This document shows, piece by piece, positions 1 through 6,123 of a stretch of DNA of 17,808 nt. Source of the DNA: a bacterium (GTDB lineage Bacteria > BMS3Abin14). A model generated the notes under the pieces. It saw only the letters and a program-made list of their open reading frames with translations, did not search any database and had not been told where the DNA came from. The stretch spans positions 1,203,999 to 1,221,806 of the forward strand of contig CP070719.1 of assembly GCA_020350725.1 (NCBI GenBank). Direction: 5' to 3'. Every line of letters begins with the position of its first letter. Positions within the stretch are counted from its first letter, which is position 1. Position numbers and translations under genes: made by a program.

Positions 1-31
1 ACTTTCTTCCGGGACTCTGGATCAATCTCTC

Positions 32-215
32 ATCTCCGAAGTACTAATCTCCAATGCTCTAATCTCCAATGTTCTAATGCTCCAATCTCTAATGCTCTAA
101 TCTCCAATGCTCTAATGCTCTAATATCTAATGCTCTAATCTCCAATGCTCTAATGCTCTAATATCTAATGCTCTAACCACCAATGTTCCAATCTCCAATG
201 TCCAACACTCTCCTC
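32..215. repeat. CT-rich short tandem repeat tract with a 38-bp higher-order unit
   Basis: The tract is built of variants of CTAATGCTCTAATCTC and CCAATG-type words. Within it a 38-bp unit starting ATGCTCTAAT is present exactly at 92-129 and 130-167 and begins again at 168. There are no spacers and no dyad symmetry. On the minus strand it reads as GAGCATTAGAGATTGG-type words and lies just downstream of the minus-strand outer-membrane protein gene. It looks like minisatellite-type intergenic filler, and any function is unknown. Translations across it give low-complexity peptides that should not be taken as genes. Confidence 0.85.
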
Positions 216-251
216 CCCTCCCCCGGCACACCCCATCGTCCTGAAGGGTCC

Positions 252-842
252 CTAAAACCTGAACTTCATGCCGGCGGTCAGGGTATTGGAGCCACCGTCC
301 TCGGCGATGACACCGAAGGCATCGGAGCGGTGGTGCAGGCGGAACACCACCGCCCAACCGGCATCGGGAGGTCCGACAGCAACTTCCAGTAACCAGTAAA
401 CGAGGAACTTCTGGGTGGAATCGTTATACATCTTCTCCACCTCGGGCTCCTCCGTCGCCCAGGAGGGCCCGAGGCCGAAGGCGATGCTCGTGTCGACCGC
501 TTCGCTCCAGGGGAATTTCCGCCAGCGGCCGATAACGGGAAGGTTGAACTCCCAGTGTTCCTGGTCCCCGGAATGTTTGGCCACCTGTCCCTCGATCTCA
601 AGGGAGAGGGCGCCGCCGGGTGAGCGCGCCATGGTCCATGCCAGTGCCCCTACCATGATCCATGCGTCGGCGAAGCGGACATCCGTGGACAGGGTTTCGG
701 TCCATTTGTCCTTGGTGACGCGGCCTCCGTACACGGTGAGGGCATAGTCCCGGGCCAGGGCGGGATCCATCGCCCCCATGAGCAGGCACAGACCGAGGGC
801 GGACCCAACTGCGGCAACAACACGATGTGGCACCGGCAGCAA
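252..842 (-). CDS. PagL-like lipid A deacylase / outer-membrane beta-barrel protein
   Basis: This encodes 196 residues with a signal peptide (about 1-30, hydrophobic core 9-24, ALA before residue 31) and alternating barrel-type strands ending in Phe, as in outer-membrane proteins. The C-terminal part, around residues 167-196, carries H171-x-S173 followed by E181 and an AGMKFRF end. This resembles PagL (lipid A 3-O-deacylase, acyloxyacyl hydrolase family), where a His-x-Ser pair and a downstream Glu are catalytic. The spacing from His to Glu is 10 residues here, shorter than I recall for PagL, so enzymatic activity is inferred. The start is TTG, chosen because GGGAGG lies about 5 nt upstream; a GTG three codons in is the alternative. 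It stands alone, followed by the repeat tract. It could also be an inactive barrel protein. Confidence 0.72.
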   Translation of the reverse strand: MLPVPHRVVAAVGSALGLCLLMGAMDPALARDYALTVYGGRVTKDKWTETLSTDVRFADAWIMVGALAWTMARSPGGALSLEIEGQVAKHSGDQEHWEFNLPVIGRWRKFPWSEAVDTSIAFGLGPSWATEEPEVEKMYNDSTQKFLVYWLLEVAVGPPDAGWAVVFRLHHRSDAFGVIAEDGGSNTLTAGMKFRF

Positions 843-902
843 TACGACCTCCCTCTCGACGCCTGCCCATCAGCCCGTTACTTTGATCCTCGGCATCAGG
901 CA

Positions 903-1051
903 TCCTAAGGCAAAAGGCTAAAGGAGAAAGGCAAAAGACACCTTAACTCGGGACTGACGAATCATTACCCTTAAATCTCTTCCACTCCTCCATCTCTAAT
1001 CCCGGATGACTGACCTCTCATCTTTGAACTCCCACCGTTAATCTCTGTTAT
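903..1051. repeat. Low-complexity intergenic stretch (AAAGGC words, then CT-rich words)
   Basis: Positions 905-940 repeat GGCAAAAGG/CTAAAGG words. About 965-1060 returns to CTCTAATC/CATCTC words like those at 32-215, and this second part runs a few bases into the end of the neighbouring minus-strand gene. No convincing coding frame, promoter or terminator was seen. It is probably decayed satellite-like filler. Confidence 0.5.
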
Positions 1052-1489
1052 CTAATGTCCTCTTTCCAATGGCCAGTTTTCACCGGCCGCTTCGGCGAGA
1101 AGACGGCCCAGAGCCGGTCTGATCCGGACGGGGACTGCTTCGCTTTTTCTGAACCGCATCTCCAGCCTTCTCGCTCCCCAGAGGCGAACCTCCCTCACGG
1201 AAACGTCACTCCAGGGTATGAACAGAGCCGGGTGCCCCGGACGAAATATGAAAAGGACCGACAGGTACAGCCCCAGGGGATTGGCCCCGATATTGACGCA
1301 CCCTCCGTATCTGGTCCGCCAGCGCAGGGATACGGTTCGAAAGCGCCAGATCTTTCCGTGAAAGCTCCCCGCCAGCCGGTAGGTCTCGGAGAGCCGTCTC
1401 CACCCCCCGAGAACCGAGATCAGGTAGACGATAAAACACCACCATGCGATGAAGTAAACCGGGACAAGGTATGAAGAAGGTGTTTCCAC
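1052..1489 (-). CDS. Small membrane-anchored protein of unknown function
   Basis: This encodes 145 residues. A strongly hydrophobic, aromatic-rich segment (about residues 6-27) suggests an N-terminal membrane anchor, and a second moderately hydrophobic stretch lies at about 72-85 (NPLGLYLSVLFIF). The rest is basic and appears cytoplasmic, with a PWSDVSVREVRLWG segment that reads like a small PH-like beta fold. I do not recognise a named family. The start is GTG, with TAGGG a few bases upstream. It lies 3' of the beta-lactamase-fold lipoprotein gene on the same strand, with a copy of the dispersed repeat in the 52-bp gap. No catalytic motif is visible. Confidence 0.72.
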   Translation of the reverse strand: METPSSYLVPVYFIAWWCFIVYLISVLGGWRRLSETYRLAGSFHGKIWRFRTVSLRWRTRYGGCVNIGANPLGLYLSVLFIFRPGHPALFIPWSDVSVREVRLWGARRLEMRFRKSEAVPVRIRPALGRLLAEAAGENWPLERGH

Positions 1490-1499
1490 TGATCCCTAC

Positions 1500-1528
1500 C
1501 CCGGGGTCGTATCTTGCCTTTTAACCTT
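1500..1528 (+). repeat. Dispersed REP-like repeat, copy A
   Basis: These 29 bp match the terminal repeat of the transposase unit at 4414-5413 with one substitution (GTATC for GCATC). It lies 13 bp beyond the stop codon of the minus-strand lipoprotein gene. The orientation is the same as the left terminal repeat. Confidence 0.9.
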
Positions 1529-1541
1529 CACCGCCTTCCGG

Positions 1542-3113
1542 TTAAAGGGCAGGGAACGACCCCCCCGCCATATTTCCCTGGAGCCGGCCCTCGATCAGAC
1601 CCGAAAACATCCCCGTGGCATCCTGGTAAGTCATCTTCACGGAGCTCCCTGCAAATGAGATGTCAAAGCGAAACCGGTTGACTCGGGAGACCTCGTTGTA
1701 ATCCAGGACGAAAACACCATGCCCCTCCCACCGTCCCCGGCAACCCGTGGGCGAGCCGGACGGTGCCCGGCCGGTGAAGCGGTAGACCCCGTCCAGGCCC
1801 ACCGGCATGGTGTACGCCTCTTCCCCCAGGGTGATGGTCAGGGTCGCCTCATCGGCACCCGGCTGGAAGTCCAGACCGAAGCCCGTCAGGGACAGGTCAT
1901 TCGGCTCCATACGGTACCAGCCGCCGGACACCTCCAGCTGTGCTTCGGAGAGGGGGGAAACAGGAGACCTGGGGGGAGGTTCGACCGCAGCCGTTACGGC
2001 TTTCCTCAGCTCCCCGTATGCTGACGGGTTTTCCGGCAGGGAACGATCCGAACGGAGTGCGGGGATGAGCAGGGAAGTCAGGCGATCCCGGTCGTACCCC
2101 CCGCCGGTGGTCACCAGGACGATTCCCCTGGCCGGCCATACGGTTATGGCCTGACCGCCCCGGCCCCGGGCCTCGAAGACGCCGGCATAGTCCCCCTTGG
2201 CCAGCCACCACCCGTATCCGTAGTCAACGTCGGGATTAGAGGTGGCCATCCGGGGCCTGGTCGCTTCCTTTACCCACCCCTCCGGCAGGATGCGTCGGGT
2301 CCTCCAGAGGCCGTCATTAAGGTAGAGGTAGCCGATCCGGGCCGCATCCCCCGGGTAGAGCCTCAGGTCGCCCCACCCGTGGTTGACGCCGTCAGGATCT
2401 GCCGGCCACCCGAAATCCTTGATGCCGATGGGTTCGAAGAGCTCCGCCCGGGCGAACCGGGCCGCCGGCAGGCCTGTGGCCCGCGTCAAAATGGCCGACA
2501 GGAGGTGGAAATTGGGGCTGCAGTATTCGAACACCGTACCGGGTTCGACGGCCATGGGGAGGCCGAGAACATACCCGATCCAGTCATCCGATGGCTGCAT
2601 GGCCCTTAAGGTCTCCTCTCGCGGCGGAGGCAGGCAGTGCAGGCCGGAGGACATGGTCACCAGGTCCCCTACGGTCATTTTACCCTTCCCGGTGCCGTGT
2701 TCCATCTCTTGACGGTCAGGGAAAAAGGAGACGGCCGGTGTGTCGGTGTCGGGGATGTCCCCACGGCCCACGGCAATGCCGATCAGAGTGGCCGTGACCG
2801 ACTTGGTCACCGATGCCATGTCGTGGGGAACGGCGCCGTCGTAGGGGTAGAATGAGACGTCCAGGACCGCACGGCCGTTGCGGATCAGCAGGACGCTGTG
2901 GACATTGAGCCCTTCGCTGCGGATCTGCCGCACCGCGTCGGCTAAAACGGTTGAATCAAGGCCCTGGGCCTCGGGAGTCGACACGGCCCAATCCGGGTCC
3001 GGCCAGACGGTTTCAGGTTTTCTGGCGGTGCAGGAGACCAGAAGAACAGCACCGACAGAGAGCAGGTATGCCCATTTTCCTGACAATCGGAGCACCCATA
3101 TAGTATACCCCAT
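1542..3113 (-). CDS. Serine beta-lactamase-fold hydrolase, lipoprotein
   Basis: This encodes 523 residues in the class C beta-lactamase / penicillin-binding-protein-like family (COG1680 type). A lipoprotein signal ends L25-V-S-C28. The catalytic motifs are S101-V-T-K104 (SxxK), Y197-C-S199 followed by P-N201 (the Tyr motif), and a GRGGQ segment at 317-321 replacing KTG. Residues 350-523 form an extra C-terminal domain that looks beta-rich. Family members hydrolyse peptide, ester or amide substrates at the membrane; resistance to beta-lactams should not be assumed. No good ribosome binding site precedes the ATG at 3113. A GTG at codon 7 would give a more typical short lipoprotein signal, so the start is uncertain. 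The substrate is unknown. Confidence 0.9.
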   Translation of the reverse strand: MGYTIWVLRLSGKWAYLLSVGAVLLVSCTARKPETVWPDPDWAVSTPEAQGLDSTVLADAVRQIRSEGLNVHSVLLIRNGRAVLDVSFYPYDGAVPHDMASVTKSVTATLIGIAVGRGDIPDTDTPAVSFFPDRQEMEHGTGKGKMTVGDLVTMSSGLHCLPPPREETLRAMQPSDDWIGYVLGLPMAVEPGTVFEYCSPNFHLLSAILTRATGLPAARFARAELFEPIGIKDFGWPADPDGVNHGWGDLRLYPGDAARIGYLYLNDGLWRTRRILPEGWVKEATRPRMATSNPDVDYGYGWWLAKGDYAGVFEARGRGGQAITVWPARGIVLVTTGGGYDRDRLTSLLIPALRSDRSLPENPSAYGELRKAVTAAVEPPPRSPVSPLSEAQLEVSGGWYRMEPNDLSLTGFGLDFQPGADEATLTITLGEEAYTMPVGLDGVYRFTGRAPSGSPTGCRGRWEGHGVFVLDYNEVSRVNRFRFDISFAGSSVKMTYQDATGMFSGLIEGRLQGNMAGGSFPAL

Positions 3114-3134
3114 GGAAGTTGCCGGTATCTGCCC

Positions 3135-3162
3135 CCTGGGGTCGCATCTTGCCTTTTAACCT
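3135..3162 (+). repeat. Dispersed REP-like repeat, copy B
   Basis: These 28 bp contain the full 20-base core TCGCATCTTGCCTTTTAACC and differ from the transposase terminal repeat only near the left edge (CCTGGGG for CCCGGGG). The copy lies between the aldo/keto reductase stop and the lipoprotein start, in the same orientation as copies A and C. Confidence 0.92.
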
Positions 3163-3226
3163 CAGGTAAATGAGGAAGTACTGCGGTCAACTGGTCGCAA
3201 AAAGAAAGTCAGAGGACACACTGCTC

Positions 3227-4396
3227 TCATCCGGGGCCCTTGTGTAGCTTCCCATGAACGGTCTTCAATTCCTCAATAATCTGAATGTTCTGAGGACACT
3301 TGGGCTCGCACTCGCCGCACTCCTGGCAGTTCGATGCCCTCTGCTCGGGCGGCAGCATGTGGTTGTAGAGCATGAAGTTGACCTCGGCGTCCCGGAACAT
3401 AAAGGTGTCGTTATACAGGGAGAAGTTCATCGGGATGTTCACCCCGTAGGGGCAGGGCATGCAATAGGCGCAGTGGGTGCAGTCAACCCTGAGCATGCTA
3501 CGGTAAGCATCCCGGACTCTCCCTATCAGCTCCCGCTCCGCCTCCGACAGGGATCCTGCCCGGGCGTTGACGGCCAGGTCCACGTTCTGTTTGAGCTGCT
3601 CCAGGGTACTCATCCCTGACAGAGCCGTGGCCACGGAGGCCTCGTCCCACACCCAGCGCCAGGCCCATTCCAGGGCCGAACGCTCCACCGGGGCCGTGGA
3701 CCACAGTTCCCGGACCTTATCGGGCACCGGGTCCACGATCTTCCCCCCTCGCAGCGGTTCCATGGCGATGATCCCGATGCCCCTCTCAGCGGCGTAGCGC
3801 AGTCCCTGATGGCCGGCCTGATAGTTCTCATCGTAAAAATTGTACTGGATCTGACACACCTCCCACGGGTGCTCGGAGACGATCTCCTTGAACATGTGGA
3901 TGTCGTCGTGGAAGGAGAATCCCGCGTGACCGATGCGGCCGTCGCCCCTGGCCCGGTCCAGGAACTCCCCCACCCCACCGTCCCGGACGCGGGGCCAGTA
4001 CTGACGGTTCAGGCCGTGGAGCAGGTATACGTCGATGCGGCCGGTTCGCAGCCTTTCCAGCTGCTCGTCCAGTATCCGGTCGTAGTCGTCCGGCGCCTGG
4101 ATCATCCACACCGGCATCTTGGTGGCGATGAGCACCCTGTCCCTGTGGGGCTCGAGGGCCTTGCCCAGGAACGGCTCGCTCTGGCCGCCATGATATCCAT
4201 AGGCCGTGTCGAAGTAGTTGATGCCCCGTTGCACGGCATACTCCACCATCCGGCCGGCGTGTTCCTCGTCCACCGGCTTCTCCGGGTTGAAGATGTCCGC
4301 CGGGTTCTCGAGACCGCCCTTGATCGGAAGCCGCATGGCACCGAAGCCGAGCACCGACACCTCCAGACCTGTATTGCCCAGCATCCTGTATTTCAT
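3227..4396 (-). CDS. Aldo/keto reductase with C-terminal 4Fe-4S ferredoxin-like domain
   Basis: This encodes 389 residues. The NAD(P)H-dependent aldo/keto reductase barrel (about 1-290) carries the expected tetrad: D63 in FDTAYGY, Y68, K93 and H127 (LLHG). The C-terminal part (about 300-375) has two Cys clusters, C306-C309-C312-C315 and C357-x2-C360-x2-C363-x3-C367-P, typical of the iron-sulfur subgroup of the family found mainly in anaerobes. The ATG at 4396 fits the family N-terminus (KYRMLGNTG) and has AAGGAG at 4403-4408. The open frame continues upstream antisense to the transposase, but that extension is not protein. The 1-kb mobile unit begins 17 bp before the start codon, so the native promoter may have been displaced. 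The substrate is unknown. Confidence 0.95.
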   Translation of the reverse strand: MKYRMLGNTGLEVSVLGFGAMRLPIKGGLENPADIFNPEKPVDEEHAGRMVEYAVQRGINYFDTAYGYHGGQSEPFLGKALEPHRDRVLIATKMPVWMIQAPDDYDRILDEQLERLRTGRIDVYLLHGLNRQYWPRVRDGGVGEFLDRARGDGRIGHAGFSFHDDIHMFKEIVSEHPWEVCQIQYNFYDENYQAGHQGLRYAAERGIGIIAMEPLRGGKIVDPVPDKVRELWSTAPVERSALEWAWRWVWDEASVATALSGMSTLEQLKQNVDLAVNARAGSLSEAERELIGRVRDAYRSMLRVDCTHCAYCMPCPYGVNIPMNFSLYNDTFMFRDAEVNFMLYNHMLPPEQRASNCQECGECEPKCPQNIQIIEELKTVHGKLHKGPG

Positions 4397-4413
4397 TCCC
4401 GTCTCCTTCGACT

Positions 4414-4444
4414 CCCGGGGTCGCATCTTGCCTTTTAACCTTTT
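4414..4444 (+). repeat. Left terminal inverted repeat (copy C)
   Basis: This 31-bp repeat starts CCCGGGG and ends in TTTT. It is a perfect inverted match to 5383-5413. It lies just upstream of the aldo/keto reductase ribosome binding site, reading on the minus strand. Confidence 0.95.
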
Positions 4445-4528
4445 CGGAGGGGCGGGGTCAGCATCCAATCCCTCCTGGCAGGATTCTTGCCAATCTTCTT
4501 TGAACCATGAAAAGAAAGGAGATCCGCC

Positions 4529-5392
4529 ATGGCAAGACCTCTCCGCCCTCAATTTCCGGGCGCAGTATATCACATCACCGCCAGAGGAAATGACCGGAAG
4601 ACCATATTCCTCGATGAAAGGGACCATATTCGGTTTCTGAAATTCCTGGGACAGACGGTTGAGCAGTACAGGTGGCTCTGCCACGGATACTGCCTGATGA
4701 CCAACCACTACCATCTCCTCATCGAAACCCCTGAGCCCAACCTGGCAAGAGGCATGAAAAGGCTCAACAGCCTTTACTGCATCACCTTCAACAGGAAACA
4801 CGGGCGAACAGGACACGTCCTTCAGGGTCGGTATGACTCTGTGGTCGTGCAGAAGGAGGATTACCTGCTGGAGCTTTGCCGCTACATCGTCCTCAATCCG
4901 GTGCGAGCCGGCCGGGTCGAAAAACCAGAGGACTGGAAGTGGAGCAGTTATTCTGCCACCGCCGGCATTGAAAAACCCCTTCCCCTCCTGAAAACCGACT
5001 GGGTACTTTCCCATTTCGGCCGGAGGAGGAAAACAGCCAGTGAGAACTACGCCAGGTTCGTCTATGAGGGCATCGGTCTGGACGGGCCCTGGGACAGGGT
5101 GGAGGGAGGGATCTACCTGGGAGACGCCGAGTTCATCCGGGAAGTGGAGGCCCGAATGGACAGACACCTTCTCTCAAGAGAAATCCCATCGGCCCAGCGC
5201 GTGGCGTCAAGACCCACCCTGGATGAGCTGTTCAGGGGTGGTGTTCTCACCGCCAAACAAAGGCGAGATCTCAAGATCACCGAGGCCTTTCAGAAGCACC
5301 TTTACACCCAGAGGGAGATCGGTGAGTACCTGAACCTCCATCCGGCCTATCTGAGCAGGCTGATAAAGGGATTTCTGGGGAAAAAAGGTTAA
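4529..5392 (+). CDS. REP-associated tyrosine (Y1/HUH) transposase
   Basis: This encodes 287 residues in the TnpA_REP / IS200-like Y1 transposase family, which nicks and rejoins single-stranded DNA at hairpin-containing repeats. The N-terminus (PLRPQFPGAVYHITARGN) is typical. The HUH metal-binding motif is H60-Y-H62 in TNHYHLL, and the likely nucleophile is Y119 in RYIVLNPVRAG. Residues 240-287 form an added C-terminal helix-turn-helix-like segment (REIGEYLNLHPAYLSRLIK), seen in longer members. The ATG at 4529 has AAAGGAG at 4515-4521. All key residues are present, so it could be active. Its stop codon and last codons lie within the right terminal repeat. Confidence 0.96.
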   Translation: MARPLRPQFPGAVYHITARGNDRKTIFLDERDHIRFLKFLGQTVEQYRWLCHGYCLMTNHYHLLIETPEPNLARGMKRLNSLYCITFNRKHGRTGHVLQGRYDSVVVQKEDYLLELCRYIVLNPVRAGRVEKPEDWKWSSYSATAGIEKPLPLLKTDWVLSHFGRRRKTASENYARFVYEGIGLDGPWDRVEGGIYLGDAEFIREVEARMDRHLLSREIPSAQRVASRPTLDELFRGGVLTAKQRRDLKITEAFQKHLYTQREIGEYLNLHPAYLSRLIKGFLGKKG

Positions 5393-5413
5393 AAGGCAAG
5401 ATGCGACCCCGGG
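5383..5413 (-). repeat. Right terminal inverted repeat (copy D)
   Basis: This is the perfect reverse complement of 4414-4444. It contains the TAA stop codon of the transposase and ends about 15 bp before the promoter of the TetR gene. Confidence 0.95.
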
Positions 5414-5427
5414 GGGAAATTTTACCC

Positions 5428-5456
5428 TTGATTTATTATACGAAGTATATTATTAT
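5428..5456 (+). promoter_or_regulatory. Probable sigma-70 promoter of the tetR-phosphotransferase operon
   Basis: TTGATT at 5428-5433 and TATTAT at 5451-5456 are separated by 17 bp. The AT-rich stretch stands out from the GC-rich surroundings. The first of three palindromic sites lies in the spacer and the second abuts the -10 box, which suits repression. Confidence 0.55.
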
Positions 5457-5483
5457 ACGATGTATAAAATTATACTGAGTACA
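5437..5483. promoter_or_regulatory. Three phased 13-bp palindromic operators (probable TetR sites)
   Basis: TATACGAAGTATA (5437-5449), TATACGATGTATA (5454-5466) and the looser TATACTGAGTACA (5471-5483) have centres at 5443, 5460 and 5477, exactly 17 bp apart. The first two are perfect TATAC-N3-GTATA dyads. They overlap the predicted promoter and end just before the AAAGGAG ribosome binding site of the TetR gene. Autoregulation by the adjacent TetR protein is inferred from position. Confidence 0.75.
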
Positions 5484-5496
5484 AAAGGAGCCGAAA

Positions 5497-6123
5497 ATGA
5501 CCTCCGTGGAGCCTGGACGGCGTGAGAGGAAGAAAGAGGAAACCCGGCGGCGGATCCTGGAGAGATCCATGGACCTGTTCGAGGAGAAGGGGTTCGACAA
5601 TGTCACCATGGAGGAGATCGCCGAGGCGGCCGATGTTGCCAAGGGCACTCTGTACAACTATTTCCCGGTCAAGGAGGCGATCCTGAGCAGTTACGTGCAG
5701 AAGTACGCTCGGGAGCTGAAACCCGAGGTTGACGTCATCATCGAATCCCAGCCCGACACCCGTTCGAGACTTGTCGCCTTTCTCAGGTTTCACGCCAGAT
5801 GGGTCGAGGACCGGAAGGACCTCATGGAGAAATACATCTCCTATCGGATCACCTTCCCTCTTCGCTCCATGCGGGACACCCCCTCCCGAAGCGGCTTCGA
5901 CCAGCACACGTCCCGCATCCTCAGTCTGGGGCAGGATGCTGGAGACATCCGACAGGATCTCGACGCGAGAGCCCTGTCGGCCTGCCTGTTGTCCTTTTAC
6001 ACGTGGGCGTATTTCGGTTGGCTGTCCCTGCCGGAGGCCTTCGACCTCGACCGGATCATCGAACAGACGGTCGATCTCTTCCTGGACGGAGCCACAGCGA
6101 AGCGCCGGGGAGGCGGTACATGA
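5497..6123 (+). CDS. TetR/AcrR-family transcriptional regulator
   Basis: This encodes 208 residues. The N-terminal DNA-binding domain covers residues 12-58, with the helix-turn-helix MEEIAEAADVAKGTLYNYFPVKEAI characteristic of TetR. The helical C-terminal ligand/dimerisation domain is not assignable to a known ligand. AAAGGAG at 5484-5490 lies 6 nt before the ATG. The gene overlaps the next one by ATGA (6120-6123), so the two are probably translationally coupled. Three phased palindromes sit directly upstream, and negative autoregulation relieved by a ligand is likely. The ligand may be a substrate or relative of a substrate of the coupled enzyme, but that is inference. Confidence 0.95.
   Translation: MTSVEPGRRERKKEETRRRILERSMDLFEEKGFDNVTMEEIAEAADVAKGTLYNYFPVKEAILSSYVQKYARELKPEVDVIIESQPDTRSRLVAFLRFHARWVEDRKDLMEKYISYRITFPLRSMRDTPSRSGFDQHTSRILSLGQDAGDIRQDLDARALSACLLSFYTWAYFGWLSLPEAFDLDRIIEQTVDLFLDGATAKRRGGGT

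Larger units (their letters stand above)
4414..5413 (+). mobile_element. RAYT transposase unit with 31-bp perfect terminal inverted repeats
   Basis: The unit is exactly 1000 bp. Positions 4414-4444 and 5383-5413 are perfect 31-bp inverted repeats, core TCGCATCTTGCCTTTTAACC. One Y1-type transposase gene fills the interior and its TAA stop (5390-5392) lies inside the right repeat. No target duplication is visible, as expected for HUH/Y1 single-strand transposition. Related solo copies elsewhere in the window indicate a REP-like family. The exact outer boundaries are inferred from repeat symmetry. Confidence 0.85.

Noticed and set aside
92-176. 38-bp exact repeats considered as a CRISPR array
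   Set aside because: The units are directly tandem with no spacers, low complexity and no dyad, and no cas genes are nearby.
3098-3110. GTATAC-containing AT-rich word near the lipoprotein start as another TetR site
   Set aside because: It lacks the TATAC-N3-GTATA arrangement seen upstream of tetR.
4397-5167. In-frame upstream extension of the aldo/keto reductase to 646 residues
   Set aside because: It is antisense to the transposase, lies within the mobile unit, and lacks family character. The ATG at 4396 has a ribosome binding site and the family N-terminus.
5799-6119. In-frame upstream extension of the phosphotransferase to 1004 residues
   Set aside because: It overlaps tetR in another frame. 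The ATGA overlap start at 6120 gives the expected domain start.
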